This document shows positions 36,072 to 45,254 of a DNA stretch of 64,000 bases, one piece after another. Both the position numbers and the translations under genes were made by a program. Origin of the DNA: Evansella halocellulosilytica (GTDB taxonomy: Bacteria; Bacillota; Bacilli; Bacillales; Salisediminibacteriaceae); assembly GCF_002335745.1 (NCBI RefSeq), contig NZ_NIST01000001.1, positions 3,658,354 to 3,722,353 on the forward strand, in the 5' to 3' direction. The first letter of the stretch is position 1; each line of letters starts with the position of its first letter. The notes under the pieces are model-generated. The model searched no databases and was not told the origin of the DNA. It saw only the letters and a program-made list of their open reading frames with translations.

Positions 36072-36797
36072 TTAAGCTTGATCAATGATTCGGTTGATCG
36101 CTCTTATTACAACTTCCGGTTCATCATGATGAATATAATGGGAACTTTTTTCAGCTACAATGATCTCGCTGTTCGAAGAGATGTTAACTATGTCTTTTTG
36201 CATGTCATTCCATAGTTTTTGTGAAGCTTTAGAATAATGGGCTTTGTTCCCCGCTGAAAGAACGGTTAATGGAACCGATAGTACCCTCTTATTTTCTTTT
36301 AGTTGATTTAAGCTGATCATCATCTCTTCAAAATCACCTTCATAAAAGAATTGATTTTTATACGCTTTTTGAAAATCTTCTGACATAGTCGGGAGAAACC
36401 TTTCAACATAATCTGCAGGAGTTGAATCAACTAAAATCAATCCACAAACCTTATCAGGATATTGAGAAGCAAATAATCTGACATTCACTCCACCAAAAGA
36501 ATGACCTACAAAAATGAATGGTCGTTTAAGTTCTAACTTTTTAATAAGAAGGTTCAATTCTGATACCATATCTTTGCTTGTTCTAGAGTTGGGGCTTTTT
36601 TCACTCTTTCCTACTCCTGCTCTATCATAAACGAGTACTTCGGTTCGGTTTGAAATTTCATGGAGGATTGGATCCCAAGTAGTTGATGTATCACCATATC
36701 CAGCTTCCATTATGACCGCTGGTTTCCCTTTATTTTCTCCACATAATTTAGCAAACAGCTTAAAACCATTTATTTCGACAAAAAGTTCTTGTGCCAC
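36072..36797 (-). CDS. Alpha/beta hydrolase
   Basis: 241-residue alpha/beta-hydrolase fold protein. Oxyanion-side EAGYGDTSTTWDPI, nucleophile elbow GHSFGGVNV (Ser about 98) and the catalytic His in KSSHYIHHDEPE are present; the acid residue is probably in the SAGNKAHYS-to-NSEIIVAE region and is not obvious. The gene starts with GTG behind AAAGGGGCAGG. The substrate is unknown. About 270 bases of AT-rich sequence without a feature precede it (36798-37067). Confidence 0.85.
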   Translation of the reverse strand: MAQELFVEINGFKLFAKLCGENKGKPAVIMEAGYGDTSTTWDPILHEISNRTEVLVYDRAGVGKSEKSPNSRTSKDMVSELNLLIKKLELKRPFIFVGHSFGGVNVRLFASQYPDKVCGLILVDSTPADYVERFLPTMSEDFQKAYKNQFFYEGDFEEMMISLNQLKENKRVLSVPLTVLSAGNKAHYSKASQKLWNDMQKDIVNISSNSEIIVAEKSSHYIHHDEPEVVIRAINRIIDQA

Positions 36798-37067
36798 TTT
36801 TCCTGCCCCTTTGATAATGTAATTAGTCCTAGTGTGTCGTTCTCACTCATCTTTTCTAAACGTAAACCGTTGCTAGTTTTAGTACTTATCAATAGCTCCC
36901 TATAATTATATGTAAAACTTGATTTCGTCTTATTTTAACATTGATTCGTTTATAGAAACACTTTCTTGGAATCGTTCGCTAGGTAGCAGATGCATCTACT
37001 TGTAATAGATGAACCTCCCACTTATTAATAAAATACTTAAAGCTAGGTTTTTCTTGACCTTATTTGC

Positions 37068-38054
37068 TTAATTTTCTACTACGGTCTTACTCGCTATTGA
37101 AATTAATTCTTTACTTAGCTCATTTAATTGTTCGATTCTGTCTTCTTCCAAAGGCATAAACCCGATTCTTGACAACTCTTCTTGAATTTGGTCAGGTAAT
37201 TGTTGAAAATATTGTTCAACAGTTAATCCATTTGACGTTTTAAAATAAAGTCCTACTGCTTCACCATACATTTGCCATACGAGATTCAGTTTTTCATTTC
37301 TATTTTCTAACCGTTTCATTTTTCTCTCACATAAAATGTCGTGGATATCAGCTAACTCACTGTTTGTATGTCCCTGGCCTTTTAAATATTTTCTAAAGTT
37401 CCTTACAATGTTATAAACTTCATACATATCTTCACTTAAAGAAAGTGGTGAAAATTTTTGAAACCTTTCGAGGTGATGTGGTAAAGTTCGTAGTTGAGTG
37501 ATGACATTACTTGTAGAAAAAGAGTGATCATAAACAAATGTGAATAGGAAAGCTGCTTCTGACCAAGCCCCCATTGCAGCCAAGCTTGCTGAATAATGCT
37601 TTTTCATCTCTATACATTTAAGAGAAAACTCGACCCTTTCGTTAACGATCTTTGAGACTTGATTAACGATCTTTTTCTTGCCTGCATTCGAATATAGATA
37701 CGATGTGGTCCAGTCTTGTAACTTACGGAATTCATCGTTTGTATCTATTATGATTTTCTGTTCAGCTATAAATCGGTTTTCCCAAGATGATTGTACAATA
37801 TCACCTTTACTTGGTACATCATTTTTACTATGTATTTCTAATTGTATAATCTCACCATTATACTCCAGATCCACTTTGTGAAGAGAAACCCGATCGTCTA
37901 GATATACGATTAAATCTATGTCACTATACTCATCTGCTTCTCCTCTACCAACTGACCCTCCAACGCCAGCAAAAATAAATTCCATATTCGATTGAGTTAG
38001 ATAAGATTTCGCAATTTGTAATAATCGATTACAATGACTTTGCAAAATATTCAC
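37068..38054 (-). CDS. Nucleotidyltransferase-domain protein
   Basis: 328-residue protein with an N-terminal polymerase-beta-type nucleotidyltransferase domain: GGSVGRGEADEYSDIDLIVYL carries the GS and DxD metal-binding motif (Asp46/48 region), and the third acid is plausibly in DLEYNGEIIQLEIH. The C-terminal 200 residues are helical. It resembles aminoglycoside or lincosamide nucleotidyltransferases and other small-molecule adenylyltransferases, but the target is unknown. The GTG start has AGAGGAG. It lies next to a histidine phosphatase with a 56-base gap. Confidence 0.8.
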   Translation of the reverse strand: MNILQSHCNRLLQIAKSYLTQSNMEFIFAGVGGSVGRGEADEYSDIDLIVYLDDRVSLHKVDLEYNGEIIQLEIHSKNDVPSKGDIVQSSWENRFIAEQKIIIDTNDEFRKLQDWTTSYLYSNAGKKKIVNQVSKIVNERVEFSLKCIEMKKHYSASLAAMGAWSEAAFLFTFVYDHSFSTSNVITQLRTLPHHLERFQKFSPLSLSEDMYEVYNIVRNFRKYLKGQGHTNSELADIHDILCERKMKRLENRNEKLNLVWQMYGEAVGLYFKTSNGLTVEQYFQQLPDQIQEELSRIGFMPLEEDRIEQLNELSKELISIASKTVVEN

Positions 38055-38110
38055 CTCTACGCTCCTCTTAAAATACGCTTAGATTTTATCAACAATATGA
38101 TGATTGATGA

Positions 38111-38635
38111 TTAAAACTCATAGATGTTGTATTCACCGTTTTTTGATGAGTGTTTCAAAATATTCCCATCTTCAGGTATACCATTAAAATACGCTCCCAC
38201 ACTTCCAGTCGTACATTTATGTCCTGATAATAAGATGTTCACGCCTTTGTTCTTATACTTGTCTTCTAATTCTGTCATAAAAGCAAATACCCTTTTCATA
38301 TATTGTTGAATGTTTTCAACCCCTTTATAAACATTTGAATCCGGAACGATTCCAGACATGACTACTTCTTCCACTTTTAATCTATCTGCTTGTCCTAGAT
38401 CAAAAACATCTAGTCTCTCATCAGTAATTGCTTTTAAACCGGTCGCAATCTCTGCTGTTTGTACAGCTCTTTCTTGTGGTGAAGAAATGACATAATTAAA
38501 CGTAACTTCCTTCAGTTCGTCCTTTAAAGATTCGGCTTGTTTTATCCCCTCTTCATTTAACGGCAACCCCCACCTTCCTTGCAACCTCCCTTGTTTGTTT
38601 AAATTTGTTTCCCCATGCCTAATGACGTATATCAT
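38111..38635 (-). CDS. Histidine phosphatase (phosphoglycerate mutase-like)
   Basis: 174-residue member of the histidine phosphatase superfamily. The catalytic RHG motif is in VIRHGETNLNKQGRLQG, the second catalytic Arg region in YVISSPQERAVQTAEIA and the second catalytic His in LLSGHKCTT. It is small and lacks the extra loops of glycolytic mutases, so a phosphatase (for example of nucleotides, sugars or cobalamin precursors) is likely. AGGAGG precedes the ATG. The nucleotidyltransferase gene follows on the same strand. Confidence 0.87.
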   Translation of the reverse strand: MIYVIRHGETNLNKQGRLQGRWGLPLNEEGIKQAESLKDELKEVTFNYVISSPQERAVQTAEIATGLKAITDERLDVFDLGQADRLKVEEVVMSGIVPDSNVYKGVENIQQYMKRVFAFMTELEDKYKNKGVNILLSGHKCTTGSVGAYFNGIPEDGNILKHSSKNGEYNIYEF

Positions 38636-38754
38636 ATTCCATCCTCCTGTTTTCTATGTAAAAAATGATAATGCCCACAATCTAGGTATCTCACTTTTAC
38701 TCCTGTTATTTATCATTACGGAGTTGATCGGAAATAGTTTCATTATTATGGCAC

Positions 38755-38900
38755 AAAAAATCACGAGACGCCTACGGGAATAGCAATAGAAAATTTCCTT
38801 GGTGCGACAGTAGAACACTAAGGAAGTTGAGGCCTTGCCCGCGGTAAAGAATACACTGCGAATGCAAACGAAGTGCAGCACTAGAAGTGTATTTTACACA
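38755..38900. repeat. GC-rich dispersed repeat, copy 5 (inverted)
   Basis: Contains CACGAGACGCCTACGGGAA and, in inverse orientation (38829-38890), a diverged copy of the block at 16329 and 54552 (TGCACTTCGTTTGCATTCG). The rest of the gap 38636-39053 holds no supported gene apart from this repeat and the terminator at 39002. Confidence 0.75.
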
Positions 38901-39001
38901 CTCAACCTAATATACCATTGCTGAGCCAGAGCTAATCGATCACAAAAAAATGGCTCTCACCAAAGTAAGGACCATTTCACATCGTATTCTAAAAAACTAT
39001 T

Positions 39002-39036
39002 AAGGCAGCAAAAACCTATACCGATTTTTGCTGCCT
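39002..39036 (-). terminator. Terminator of the purine permease gene
   Basis: AAGGCAGCAAAAA and TTTTTGCTGCCTT pair in a 13-bp perfect stem with a nine-base loop, 18 bases after the permease stop. The T-run after it is weak. Confidence 0.65.
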
Positions 39037-39053
39037 TCGCCTCAGAGACATAT

Positions 39054-40355
39054 TTAACTTATCACATGAAAAACAAAATTAAATAAAAATAATAAAGCAA
39101 TAACATAGAGCGATAGCGAAACTTCCTTAGCTTTACCAATTGCAATTTTTATAATTGGATACAGAATAAATCCAATGGCAATTCCATCAGCAATACTGTA
39201 TGTGAAAGGAATCATTGCAATAATGAAAAAAGCTGGAAAGCTCTCACTCATATCCTTCATATCGAGGTGACGAAGGTTTTGGAGCATTAAGCCACCGATG
39301 ATAATTAAGATCGGTGCGATCGCACTATTCGGAATCAGCTTAATAACAGGAATAAAAAAGACAGCAGCGAAAAATAGCAACCCTGTCGTTACGGCAGTTA
39401 ACCCTGTTCTGCCACCAGATGCCATACTTGCTGTACTTTCTACTGTTGATACTGTTGGACTCGTACCAAAAACTCCTGATAGCATAGCAGAAATCGAATT
39501 CGCTTGAAAAGCACGTTTAAATCGTTCTGGCTTTTTCAAAAATGTAACGTGGCCATGGACTAATCCGATGTTTTCAAAAACGAGGACCATCGTCAATGAA
39601 AATACAGCGATCCAGAAAGTGAGTGAAACGATACTATCAAAGGACATAGCACCAAATACTTCCATGTAATCCGCAACGTTAAACGATCCTTCCTCTGTCG
39701 GTTGTGTACGATCGATCAAGCCTAATGCCCAGGCAAGCGTTGTTCCAACCACTATCGTTATTAAAAAGTTGCCAGGTACATTGCGCATAAACAGAATAAT
39801 CGCAATGAAAAACGTTAATACCGTTACGATTACTTGCGGATTGCTAAGATCTCCAAGCGTAATGAGAGAATTCGTTCCCTTTTCGACAATTCCGCCTTTT
39901 TCAAGGCCAATTAACATTAAAAACAATCCTAGTCCGACCGTAATCGCTTCTTTTAATGACGAAGGTATCGCTTCACTTAGTTGCTTCGCGAAACGTGTAA
40001 ACGCAACGACAATAAAAATAATCCCCGAAACAAACACTACAGCTAATGCTTCCTGCCACGATAACCCCATCGAGTGAACCATCGTATATGAGAATAGCGC
40101 ATTAATTCCCATTCCTGGCACAATAATGATTGGAGCATTTGCCCATAGTCCCATGAACACGCAACCAACAATCGATGTAAGGATTGTCGCGATAATTGCT
40201 GCTTCTATTGGAATACCAGCTTCCGATAGAATTAAAGAATTGACAGCAATAATATAGACAATCGTAAAGAAACCAATCGTCCCGGCAGCGACTTCTTTTT
40301 TCACTGTCGTTTCATTCGCTTCAAGCTGAAAAGGGTCTTTTATCCACTTTTTCAT
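39054..40355 (-). CDS. NCS2-family purine permease (AzgA/PbuG-like)
   Basis: 433-residue membrane transporter with about 12-14 helices that imports adenine, guanine or hypoxanthine with H+ or Na+. The N-terminal KDPFQLEANETTVKKEVAAGTIGFFTIVYII and the substrate-site signature TSPTVSTVESTASMASGGRTGLTA are diagnostic of the AzgA-like branch. The ATG at 40355 has a weak upstream site. There is a likely promoter at 40432-40459, but I see no purine riboswitch in the 75-base leader, unlike pbuG of B. subtilis. Confidence 0.92.
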   Translation of the reverse strand: MKKWIKDPFQLEANETTVKKEVAAGTIGFFTIVYIIAVNSLILSEAGIPIEAAIIATILTSIVGCVFMGLWANAPIIIVPGMGINALFSYTMVHSMGLSWQEALAVVFVSGIIFIVVAFTRFAKQLSEAIPSSLKEAITVGLGLFLMLIGLEKGGIVEKGTNSLITLGDLSNPQVIVTVLTFFIAIILFMRNVPGNFLITIVVGTTLAWALGLIDRTQPTEEGSFNVADYMEVFGAMSFDSIVSLTFWIAVFSLTMVLVFENIGLVHGHVTFLKKPERFKRAFQANSISAMLSGVFGTSPTVSTVESTASMASGGRTGLTAVTTGLLFFAAVFFIPVIKLIPNSAIAPILIIIGGLMLQNLRHLDMKDMSESFPAFFIIAMIPFTYSIADGIAIGFILYPIIKIAIGKAKEVSLSLYVIALLFLFNFVFHVIS

Positions 40356-40431
40356 CTTTATCGACCTAACTATTTGATTAGCCCTCTCCCTACCCGCTCC
40401 TTCCTGATAAACAGGCGAGCCAAAACGTTAT

Positions 40432-40459
40432 TTTATATGATTGGACTAAAATCTGTCAA
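40432..40459 (-). promoter_or_regulatory. Sigma-A promoter of the purine permease gene
   Basis: On the minus strand TTGACA (40459-40454) and TATAAA (40437-40432) with a 16-base spacer. The leader that follows has a short CCTG/CAGG hairpin near 40398-40420. Confidence 0.6.
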
Positions 40460-40486
40460 CAGATCTAAACTGATCAATAATTGGAA

Positions 40487-41160
40487 TTATGATAATCCTT
40501 CTTTATGTGGAAGCTCAACAGTGCTCGTTATTTCTACTTCTCTTAACGCTTGGGAGGCTAATTGATCAGCTTCCTCATTCTTTTTCCGTGAAATCGCTGA
40601 ATATTCAGGACGAATTCCTAAATGATGAAGCTTATCCTCAATCCGATCCGCCCATCTATTAAGTTGTTGTTCCAGACATGGCCACTCCCCGAGTAGCTGA
40701 TTAATCACAACTTGAGAGTCACCGGAGAAATGAACTTGTAAATGGTGGACACCTAAAACTCTAATTGTTCGATACTGAAAGATAAAGCAGCATATTCTGC
40801 TTCATTGTTCGAGTCAAGTTCCTCCACTACACGATTTTTTCGAAGGCGAAATGATTTTCCATTTTGCTCGTAATAAATCACGCAACCTAATCCGGACCTT
40901 TTTGTGTTATGGTCAAAACCGCCATCGAAATAAACAGTAATATTGTGCGGTTCCGTTTCAACCTCCTTCAAATATTTCACGATTTCTTTAAAGCTCCAAG
41001 TCGTGTTTTGTTCATCATAGAAAACGATATGTTTAATCCTCCCTGTTTTTTGGAGGTCTTCAGCTACTAGGACCGCTTTTTCGTCACTCATTTCTTCAGT
41101 ACTCATCGTTGCTTCTGTTCCTTTTTTTGTTTTATAAGTAAAATGAATAGTAACCTTCAC
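40487..41160 (-). pseudogene. RNase H-like protein, frameshifted in a T-run
   Basis: Two consecutive frames make one RNase H-type protein. The first (from GTG 41160, AAGGTGG upstream) has an 80-residue N-terminal region, then Asp in ITVYFDGGF and Glu in SNNEAEYAAL, and runs into TAG at 40753. The second, one base out of phase, continues with LGVHHLQVHFSGDSQVVINQ and KKNEEADQLASQAL, ending at 40487. All four catalytic acids survive, and one extra T in the TTTT tract near 40757 would restore a 224-residue protein. Mutation, sequencing error or programmed frameshifting are all possible; I favour a recent lesion or base-calling error. Confidence 0.75.
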
Positions 41161-41284
41161 GTTAAAACCACCTTAAATGTTCTAAAATAAATGAGTGAGA
41201 AGAAGGTAAATAGAGCATTTTAGCTCTTAAAATTGATAATTATGTTCATTGTACCCTTCAATTATATGAATTATTTTCCCTTAT

Positions 41285-41310
41285 AAAAAATCCGCCCAAA
41301 GCGGATTTTT
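41285..41310 (-). terminator. mtnU terminator
   Basis: AAAAATCCGC and GCGGATTTTT pair in a perfect ten-base stem with a short loop, about 60 bases after the mtnU stop, with T-runs on both strands. Confidence 0.85.
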
Positions 41311-41371
41311 ACTACAAACTACAGAGTATAGCCTAAAGTCTCCAGTTAATGTCTGAACATTATTTTTCACC

Positions 41372-42181
41372 TTAACGATGATCCTTTTTGCTCTTTGTAT
41401 ATAATGATGGCACGCGACACTTAAAAACTGGTACGTCTTTCCTCACCGCTTTCACCTTTTCTGTTTCGATGGATGCAAGCAGTGTTTCCTCTTGATCATC
41501 ACTTCCTTGGATAATGACTTCTCCCCATGGGTCGACTATCATTGAGTTTCCGGCAAATTCAACATTGTTGTATGATCCGATTCGATTAGATGAAATGACA
41601 TACATTTGATTTTCTATCGCCCTTGCTTTTAGGAGCGTTGTCCAATGATCTTTCCTAGCTGCCGGCCATTCACCTAAGACGAAAAGGACTTCCACTCCTT
41701 CAAGTGCCAATTGACGAGTGATTTCTGGAAAACGTAAGTCGAAACAAATAATGACACCCATTTTCACACCATTTAATTCAAAGCTTTGAACTTGTTTTTT
41801 TCCACCTGTCAAATAACGTGGTTCGTCAAGCATTGGAACGAGATGAATTTTGTCATAATGATAAATAAGCTTGCCTTTGTCGTTAATGACATAAGCACGA
41901 TTAAAAATATCGTCATTCACTTTTGTCGCTATTGACCCTGCAACAAGATGAACATCATGTTTTAGTGCTAATGTTTTTAAAAAAGTTAACGTTACTTCTT
42001 CTTCATTTTCTGCTAAATGTTCTAACTCGGTAAGAGTGTAAGCAGTCGTCCACATTTCAGGCAAGACAAGGATGTCAGCCTTACCTTTTGCTCTAACATC
42101 AGCTATCCATCTCTCTACTTTCTTCCGGTTTTTTGCTGGCTCTCCATTCATAATATCCATCTGATAAGCTGCTATATTCAT
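41372..42181 (-). CDS. mtnU: Carbon-nitrogen hydrolase, MtnU/omega-amidase like
   Basis: 269-residue nitrilase-fold hydrolase. The catalytic triad is visible: Glu in LVLPEMWTTAY (about 43), Lys in YDKIHLVPM, and Cys in VIICFDLRFPE (about 145). In B. subtilis the neighbouring mtnU-mtnE genes belong to methionine salvage; this omega-amidase-type enzyme would hydrolyse the 2-oxo amide product of glutamine-dependent transamination of the 2-oxo-4-methylthiobutanoate step. GAGGGGGG precedes the ATG, and the gene follows mtnE by 16 bases. Confidence 0.85.
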   Translation of the reverse strand: MNIAAYQMDIMNGEPAKNRKKVERWIADVRAKGKADILVLPEMWTTAYTLTELEHLAENEEEVTLTFLKTLALKHDVHLVAGSIATKVNDDIFNRAYVINDKGKLIYHYDKIHLVPMLDEPRYLTGGKKQVQSFELNGVKMGVIICFDLRFPEITRQLALEGVEVLFVLGEWPAARKDHWTTLLKARAIENQMYVISSNRIGSYNNVEFAGNSMIVDPWGEVIIQGSDDQEETLLASIETEKVKAVRKDVPVFKCRVPSLYTKSKKDHR

Positions 42182-42197
42182 CTACAGTCCCCCCTCT

Positions 42198-43370
42198 TTA
42201 AAAGAGCTTTAATTTGTCGATACGTTCAACTGCCTCATACAACCTTTCCGATTCTTCTAAAAGCCCTACGCGAACAAAACCTTCACCTTTTTCACCAAAG
42301 CCTCTTCCTGGAGCAACAGCTACATGAGCATCATATAGTAGTTTTTCAGCAAATTCATCTGAACTCATCCCTTTTGGACAAGGAAACCATGCAAAAAATG
42401 ATCCTTTAGGTGCAGTTACTTCCCAGCCAATCGATTGCAAGCCTTCAACTAATAGATCTCGTCGCTCTTCATATAGATTGACAAGGTCTGTAACACATTG
42501 TTGTGATTCAAGCAAAGCAGTGGCTGCTGCCTGTTGAACAGCGCCAAATATACTTACATACATATGATCTTGGTATACATTAAGCATTTCGATAACAGAC
42601 GGATTCCCAACGGCAAAGCCAATACGCCATCCTGCCATATTGTATGTTTTTGATAATGTATTAATTTCAATCCCGACGTCTTTTGCACCATCTGCTTGTA
42701 GAAAACTCGTCGGCTTCTGTTGATCGTAGCCAATCGCACCGTAGGCAAAATCATGAACGACACAAATGTTGTGCTCCTTTGCTAAGGTAACCGTTTCTTC
42801 AAAGAACTGCTTATTAGCCATCGCACCGGTTGGGTTGTTTGGATAGTTCAAAAACATGAGTTTACTCTCATCTAGTTTCTCTTTTGTTAACATGCGATAA
42901 TCAGGGAGGAACTCATGTTCTTTATGTAAAGGCATCATGTTCATCTTCGCTTTCGCTAACGCGATCCCAGACCAATAATCTGGATAACCTGGATCTGGTA
43001 CGAGCGCTGCATCACCTTCATTCAACATACACTGACTTATTTCAACAAGACCTCCTTTACCGCCAAATAATATACACACTTCACTTTCTGGATCTACATT
43101 TACTCCATACTCTCTTTCATAATAGGTTGCTATAGCTTCTTTTAAAAAAGAAAAGCCTCGAAAAGGCGGATATTTATGAAATTGAGGATTGTTCGCACCC
43201 TCTTTTAATCGATTAACAATATGTTTAGGTGTCGGCTGATCTGGATTGCCCTGCCCTAATAAAATGACATCTTTCCCTTCATCCTTTAATTTACCAATTT
43301 TTTTCGTTAGTTCCGCAAAATATTGTTTCGGTAAGTTTTGCATCACGTTTGCCATTTGAAATTTCTGCAT
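42198..43370 (-). CDS. mtnE: PLP-dependent aminotransferase, MtnE like
   Basis: 390-residue fold-type I aminotransferase. The PLP lysine is in NTLSKTYNMAGWRIGFAVGN (about 240), with NYPNNPTGAM (cofactor-binding Asn), PDPGYPDYWSG and the C-terminal substrate Arg in GFVRVGLLEE. In methionine salvage it converts 2-oxo-4-methylthiobutanoate to methionine; pairing with the amidase gene downstream supports this. No SAM riboswitch was seen in the leader (43371-43490), although mtn genes elsewhere have one. AGGGGATGGAGAG precedes the ATG. Confidence 0.83.
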   Translation of the reverse strand: MQKFQMANVMQNLPKQYFAELTKKIGKLKDEGKDVILLGQGNPDQPTPKHIVNRLKEGANNPQFHKYPPFRGFSFLKEAIATYYEREYGVNVDPESEVCILFGGKGGLVEISQCMLNEGDAALVPDPGYPDYWSGIALAKAKMNMMPLHKEHEFLPDYRMLTKEKLDESKLMFLNYPNNPTGAMANKQFFEETVTLAKEHNICVVHDFAYGAIGYDQQKPTSFLQADGAKDVGIEINTLSKTYNMAGWRIGFAVGNPSVIEMLNVYQDHMYVSIFGAVQQAAATALLESQQCVTDLVNLYEERRDLLVEGLQSIGWEVTAPKGSFFAWFPCPKGMSSDEFAEKLLYDAHVAVAPGRGFGEKGEGFVRVGLLEESERLYEAVERIDKLKLF

Positions 43371-43495
43371 CTCTCCATCCCCTTGTTTTCAGTCAGTTGT
43401 ACAACTCACGCAAATCAGAAAATTCCCTCTTTTATTCGATTATCCCTATGTTATGGGGAGTGGAATCTTTCTGTCAAGTGGGATTAAGACTAAAT

Positions 43496-43543
43496 GAGGC
43501 CGGGGAAAACCTAGTTATAAAAATGACTCTCGTTTGTGAGAGA
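43496..43543 (+). repeat. GGCTGGGACAAA-type box with hairpin, diverged copy
   Basis: GAGGCCGGGGAAAACCTAGTT at 43496-43516 is a diverged form of the boxes at 1873, 3166 and 52941, and it is again followed within ten bases by a small palindrome (CTCTC/GAGAG, 43527-43542). No transposase is next to this copy. Confidence 0.6.
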
Positions 43544-43589
43544 CTTTTCTTATTTAACAGGAATGATATATTAAGGTTGGCTGTTCAAA

Positions 43590-43690
43590 GACATTCGCTG
43601 TTACGCAAGGTCGTCCACAGCTAACCGGGGAAAATCGTCCCGGTGGATCTCTTCTCCTGCGGTTACTCGTCGCAAACTCCGTGCTTCTTA
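43590..43690. repeat. GC-rich dispersed repeat, copy 6 (partial)
   Basis: Contains GGGGAAAATCGTCCCGGTGGATC and CTCCTGCGGTTACTCGTCGCA, both found in fuller form at 54.6 kb. The gap 43371-43990 otherwise holds only the box at 43496 and the ald terminator; 43691-43860 is featureless AT-rich DNA. Confidence 0.65.
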
Positions 43691-43868
43691 CCTCTCTTCT
43701 ATTATACTCGAGCAAGTGAATGCTCCTAGAGAATTAAGTGAAGATTCGCTCGTTGCTCCTGAAATGAAGCCTCGAACAAAATTAAGCTCTTGATTTTTCT
43801 ATAGGCCTCTTGTGATTTTTGTCAATTTTCAAGGAAAAAACGTCAGACTGTAAATTGTGTACACAAAA

Positions 43869-43894
43869 AGGATACCTCTGATTCTGGGTATCCT
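43869..43894 (-). terminator. ald terminator
   Basis: AGGATACC and GGTATCCT pair around a ten-base loop and are followed by TTTTTGTG on the minus strand, about 100 bases after the ald stop. Confidence 0.7.
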
Positions 43895-43990
43895 CCTGCT
43901 TACGAAACGTTATTCTCAAGAGCATTAGTGCCTCTTATATTTTTTCATAGTCTCGGATTTATGAGTTCTCCTTTTAGAACATGCTCTCTA

Positions 43991-45121
43991 TTAGATCGAA
44001 GATGCTGTTTTTTCAAGAGCCTGCTCTACTGAAACATACTCATAGCCTAAGTCTTTCGCTACTGCTTCATATGTGATGCTGCCAGCTGCAACATTAACAC
44101 CTAGTTTAAGGGCAGCATTGTCAGCAACAGCTTTGTTTACACCTTTATTTGCAATTTGCAGTGCAAAAGGTACTGTTACGTTTGTTAAAGCAATTGTTGA
44201 CGTTCTCGGTACAGCTCCTGGCATATTTGCAACCGCATAATGTACGACTCCGTGTTTTTCATACGTTGGGTTATCATGAGTTGTAATGCGATCAACTGTT
44301 TCGAAAATGCCACCTTGATCAATCGCAACGTCTACGATCACTGACCCTGGAGTCATTGCTGCGATCATGTCATCCTTCACAAGCTTCGGAGCTTTAGCAC
44401 CAGGAATTAATACTGCACCGATTACTAAATCGGACTCAGCGACAGCATGAGCAATATTTAATGGATTAGACATTAATGTTTGAATGTCATTTCCAAAAAT
44501 ATCATCTAATTCACGTAGTCTTTCTGGATTTAAGTCAATAATCGTAACTTCTGCGCCGAGGCCAATCGCCATTTTGGCGGCGTTTGTACCGACAACTCCT
44601 CCACCGATAATCGTTACTTTACCACGCTTTACTCCAGGTACACCCGCTAATAAAACGCCTTTTCCGCCATTATATTTTTGTAAAAATTGTGCTCCAATTT
44701 GCGTCGACATACGTCCTGCAACTTCACTCATTGGTGTAAGAAGTGGTAATGTACGATTTTGTTCAACCGTTTCATACGCAATTGCCGTCACACCTTTTTC
44801 TGTTAATGCACGCGCAAGCTCAGGCTCAGCCGCAAGGTGTAAATACGTGAATAGGATCAAACCTTCTCTAAAGTAATCATACTCTGAAGCTAATGGTTCT
44901 TTTACTTTCATTACCATTTCCGCAGACCAAGCTTCTTTTGCCGTTTCTACGATTGTCGCTCCTTCTTGGACATAATCTTCATCCGCGAAACCGCTTCCAA
45001 TTCCAGCATTTGTTTCAATGATGACTTCATGACCAGATTTTATTAATGCATCAACCCCTGATGGTGTAATTGCGACTCTGTTTTCGTTATTTTTAATTTC
45101 TTTAGGTACTCCAATTAACAT
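43991..45121 (-). CDS. ald: Alanine dehydrogenase
   Basis: 376-residue NAD-dependent enzyme that converts L-alanine to pyruvate and ammonia, needed for alanine use and normal sporulation in bacilli. The N-terminal [19 protein letters not shown], the substrate Lys/His region ([22 protein letters not shown]) and the NAD-binding [28 protein letters not shown] are present. AGGAGG precedes the ATG. It lies 115 bases downstream of its probable activator adeR, separated by a terminator, and near an alanine/Na+ symporter, together forming an alanine-use module. Confidence 0.96.
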   Translation of the reverse strand: MLIGVPKEIKNNENRVAITPSGVDALIKSGHEVIIETNAGIGSGFADEDYVQEGATIVETAKEAWSAEMVMKVKEPLASEYDYFREGLILFTYLHLAAEPELARALTEKGVTAIAYETVEQNRTLPLLTPMSEVAGRMSTQIGAQFLQKYNGGKGVLLAGVPGVKRGKVTIIGGGVVGTNAAKMAIGLGAEVTIIDLNPERLRELDDIFGNDIQTLMSNPLNIAHAVAESDLVIGAVLIPGAKAPKLVKDDMIAAMTPGSVIVDVAIDQGGIFETVDRITTHDNPTYEKHGVVHYAVANMPGAVPRTSTIALTNVTVPFALQIANKGVNKAVADNAALKLGVNVAAGSITYEAVAKDLGYEYVSVEQALEKTASSI

Positions 45122-45210
45122 AATAAAATGTCCTCCTCATCCTAATTTGTAACTTGTGATACTCAGAGTATAAATTCTCATCTTTCTTTTTTCATTATGA
45201 AAAACAGAGA

Positions 45211-45254
45211 AAAAAAGCACCCGCATTTGTTTAATTTTACAAATGGGGGTGCTT
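45211..45254 (-). terminator. adeR terminator, overlapping the gene end
   Basis: GAAGCACCCCCATTTGT and ACAAATGCGGGTGC pair with one mismatch on the minus strand and are followed by a run of Ts. The stem includes the last codons and stop of adeR, so adeR and ald are probably separate transcripts. Confidence 0.85.

Noticed and set aside
38595-38783. A 62-codon plus-strand frame with a hydrophobic middle between the phosphatase and the repeat
   Set aside because: It overlaps the antisense 5' end of the phosphatase gene, has no ribosome site and runs into the dispersed repeat.
40356-40486. A purine riboswitch before the NCS2 permease
   Set aside because: The leader is too short and none of the conserved purine-riboswitch loop sequences is present.
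43371-43500. A SAM riboswitch or T-box in the mtnE leader
   Set aside because: The conserved core sequences of both could not be found on either strand.
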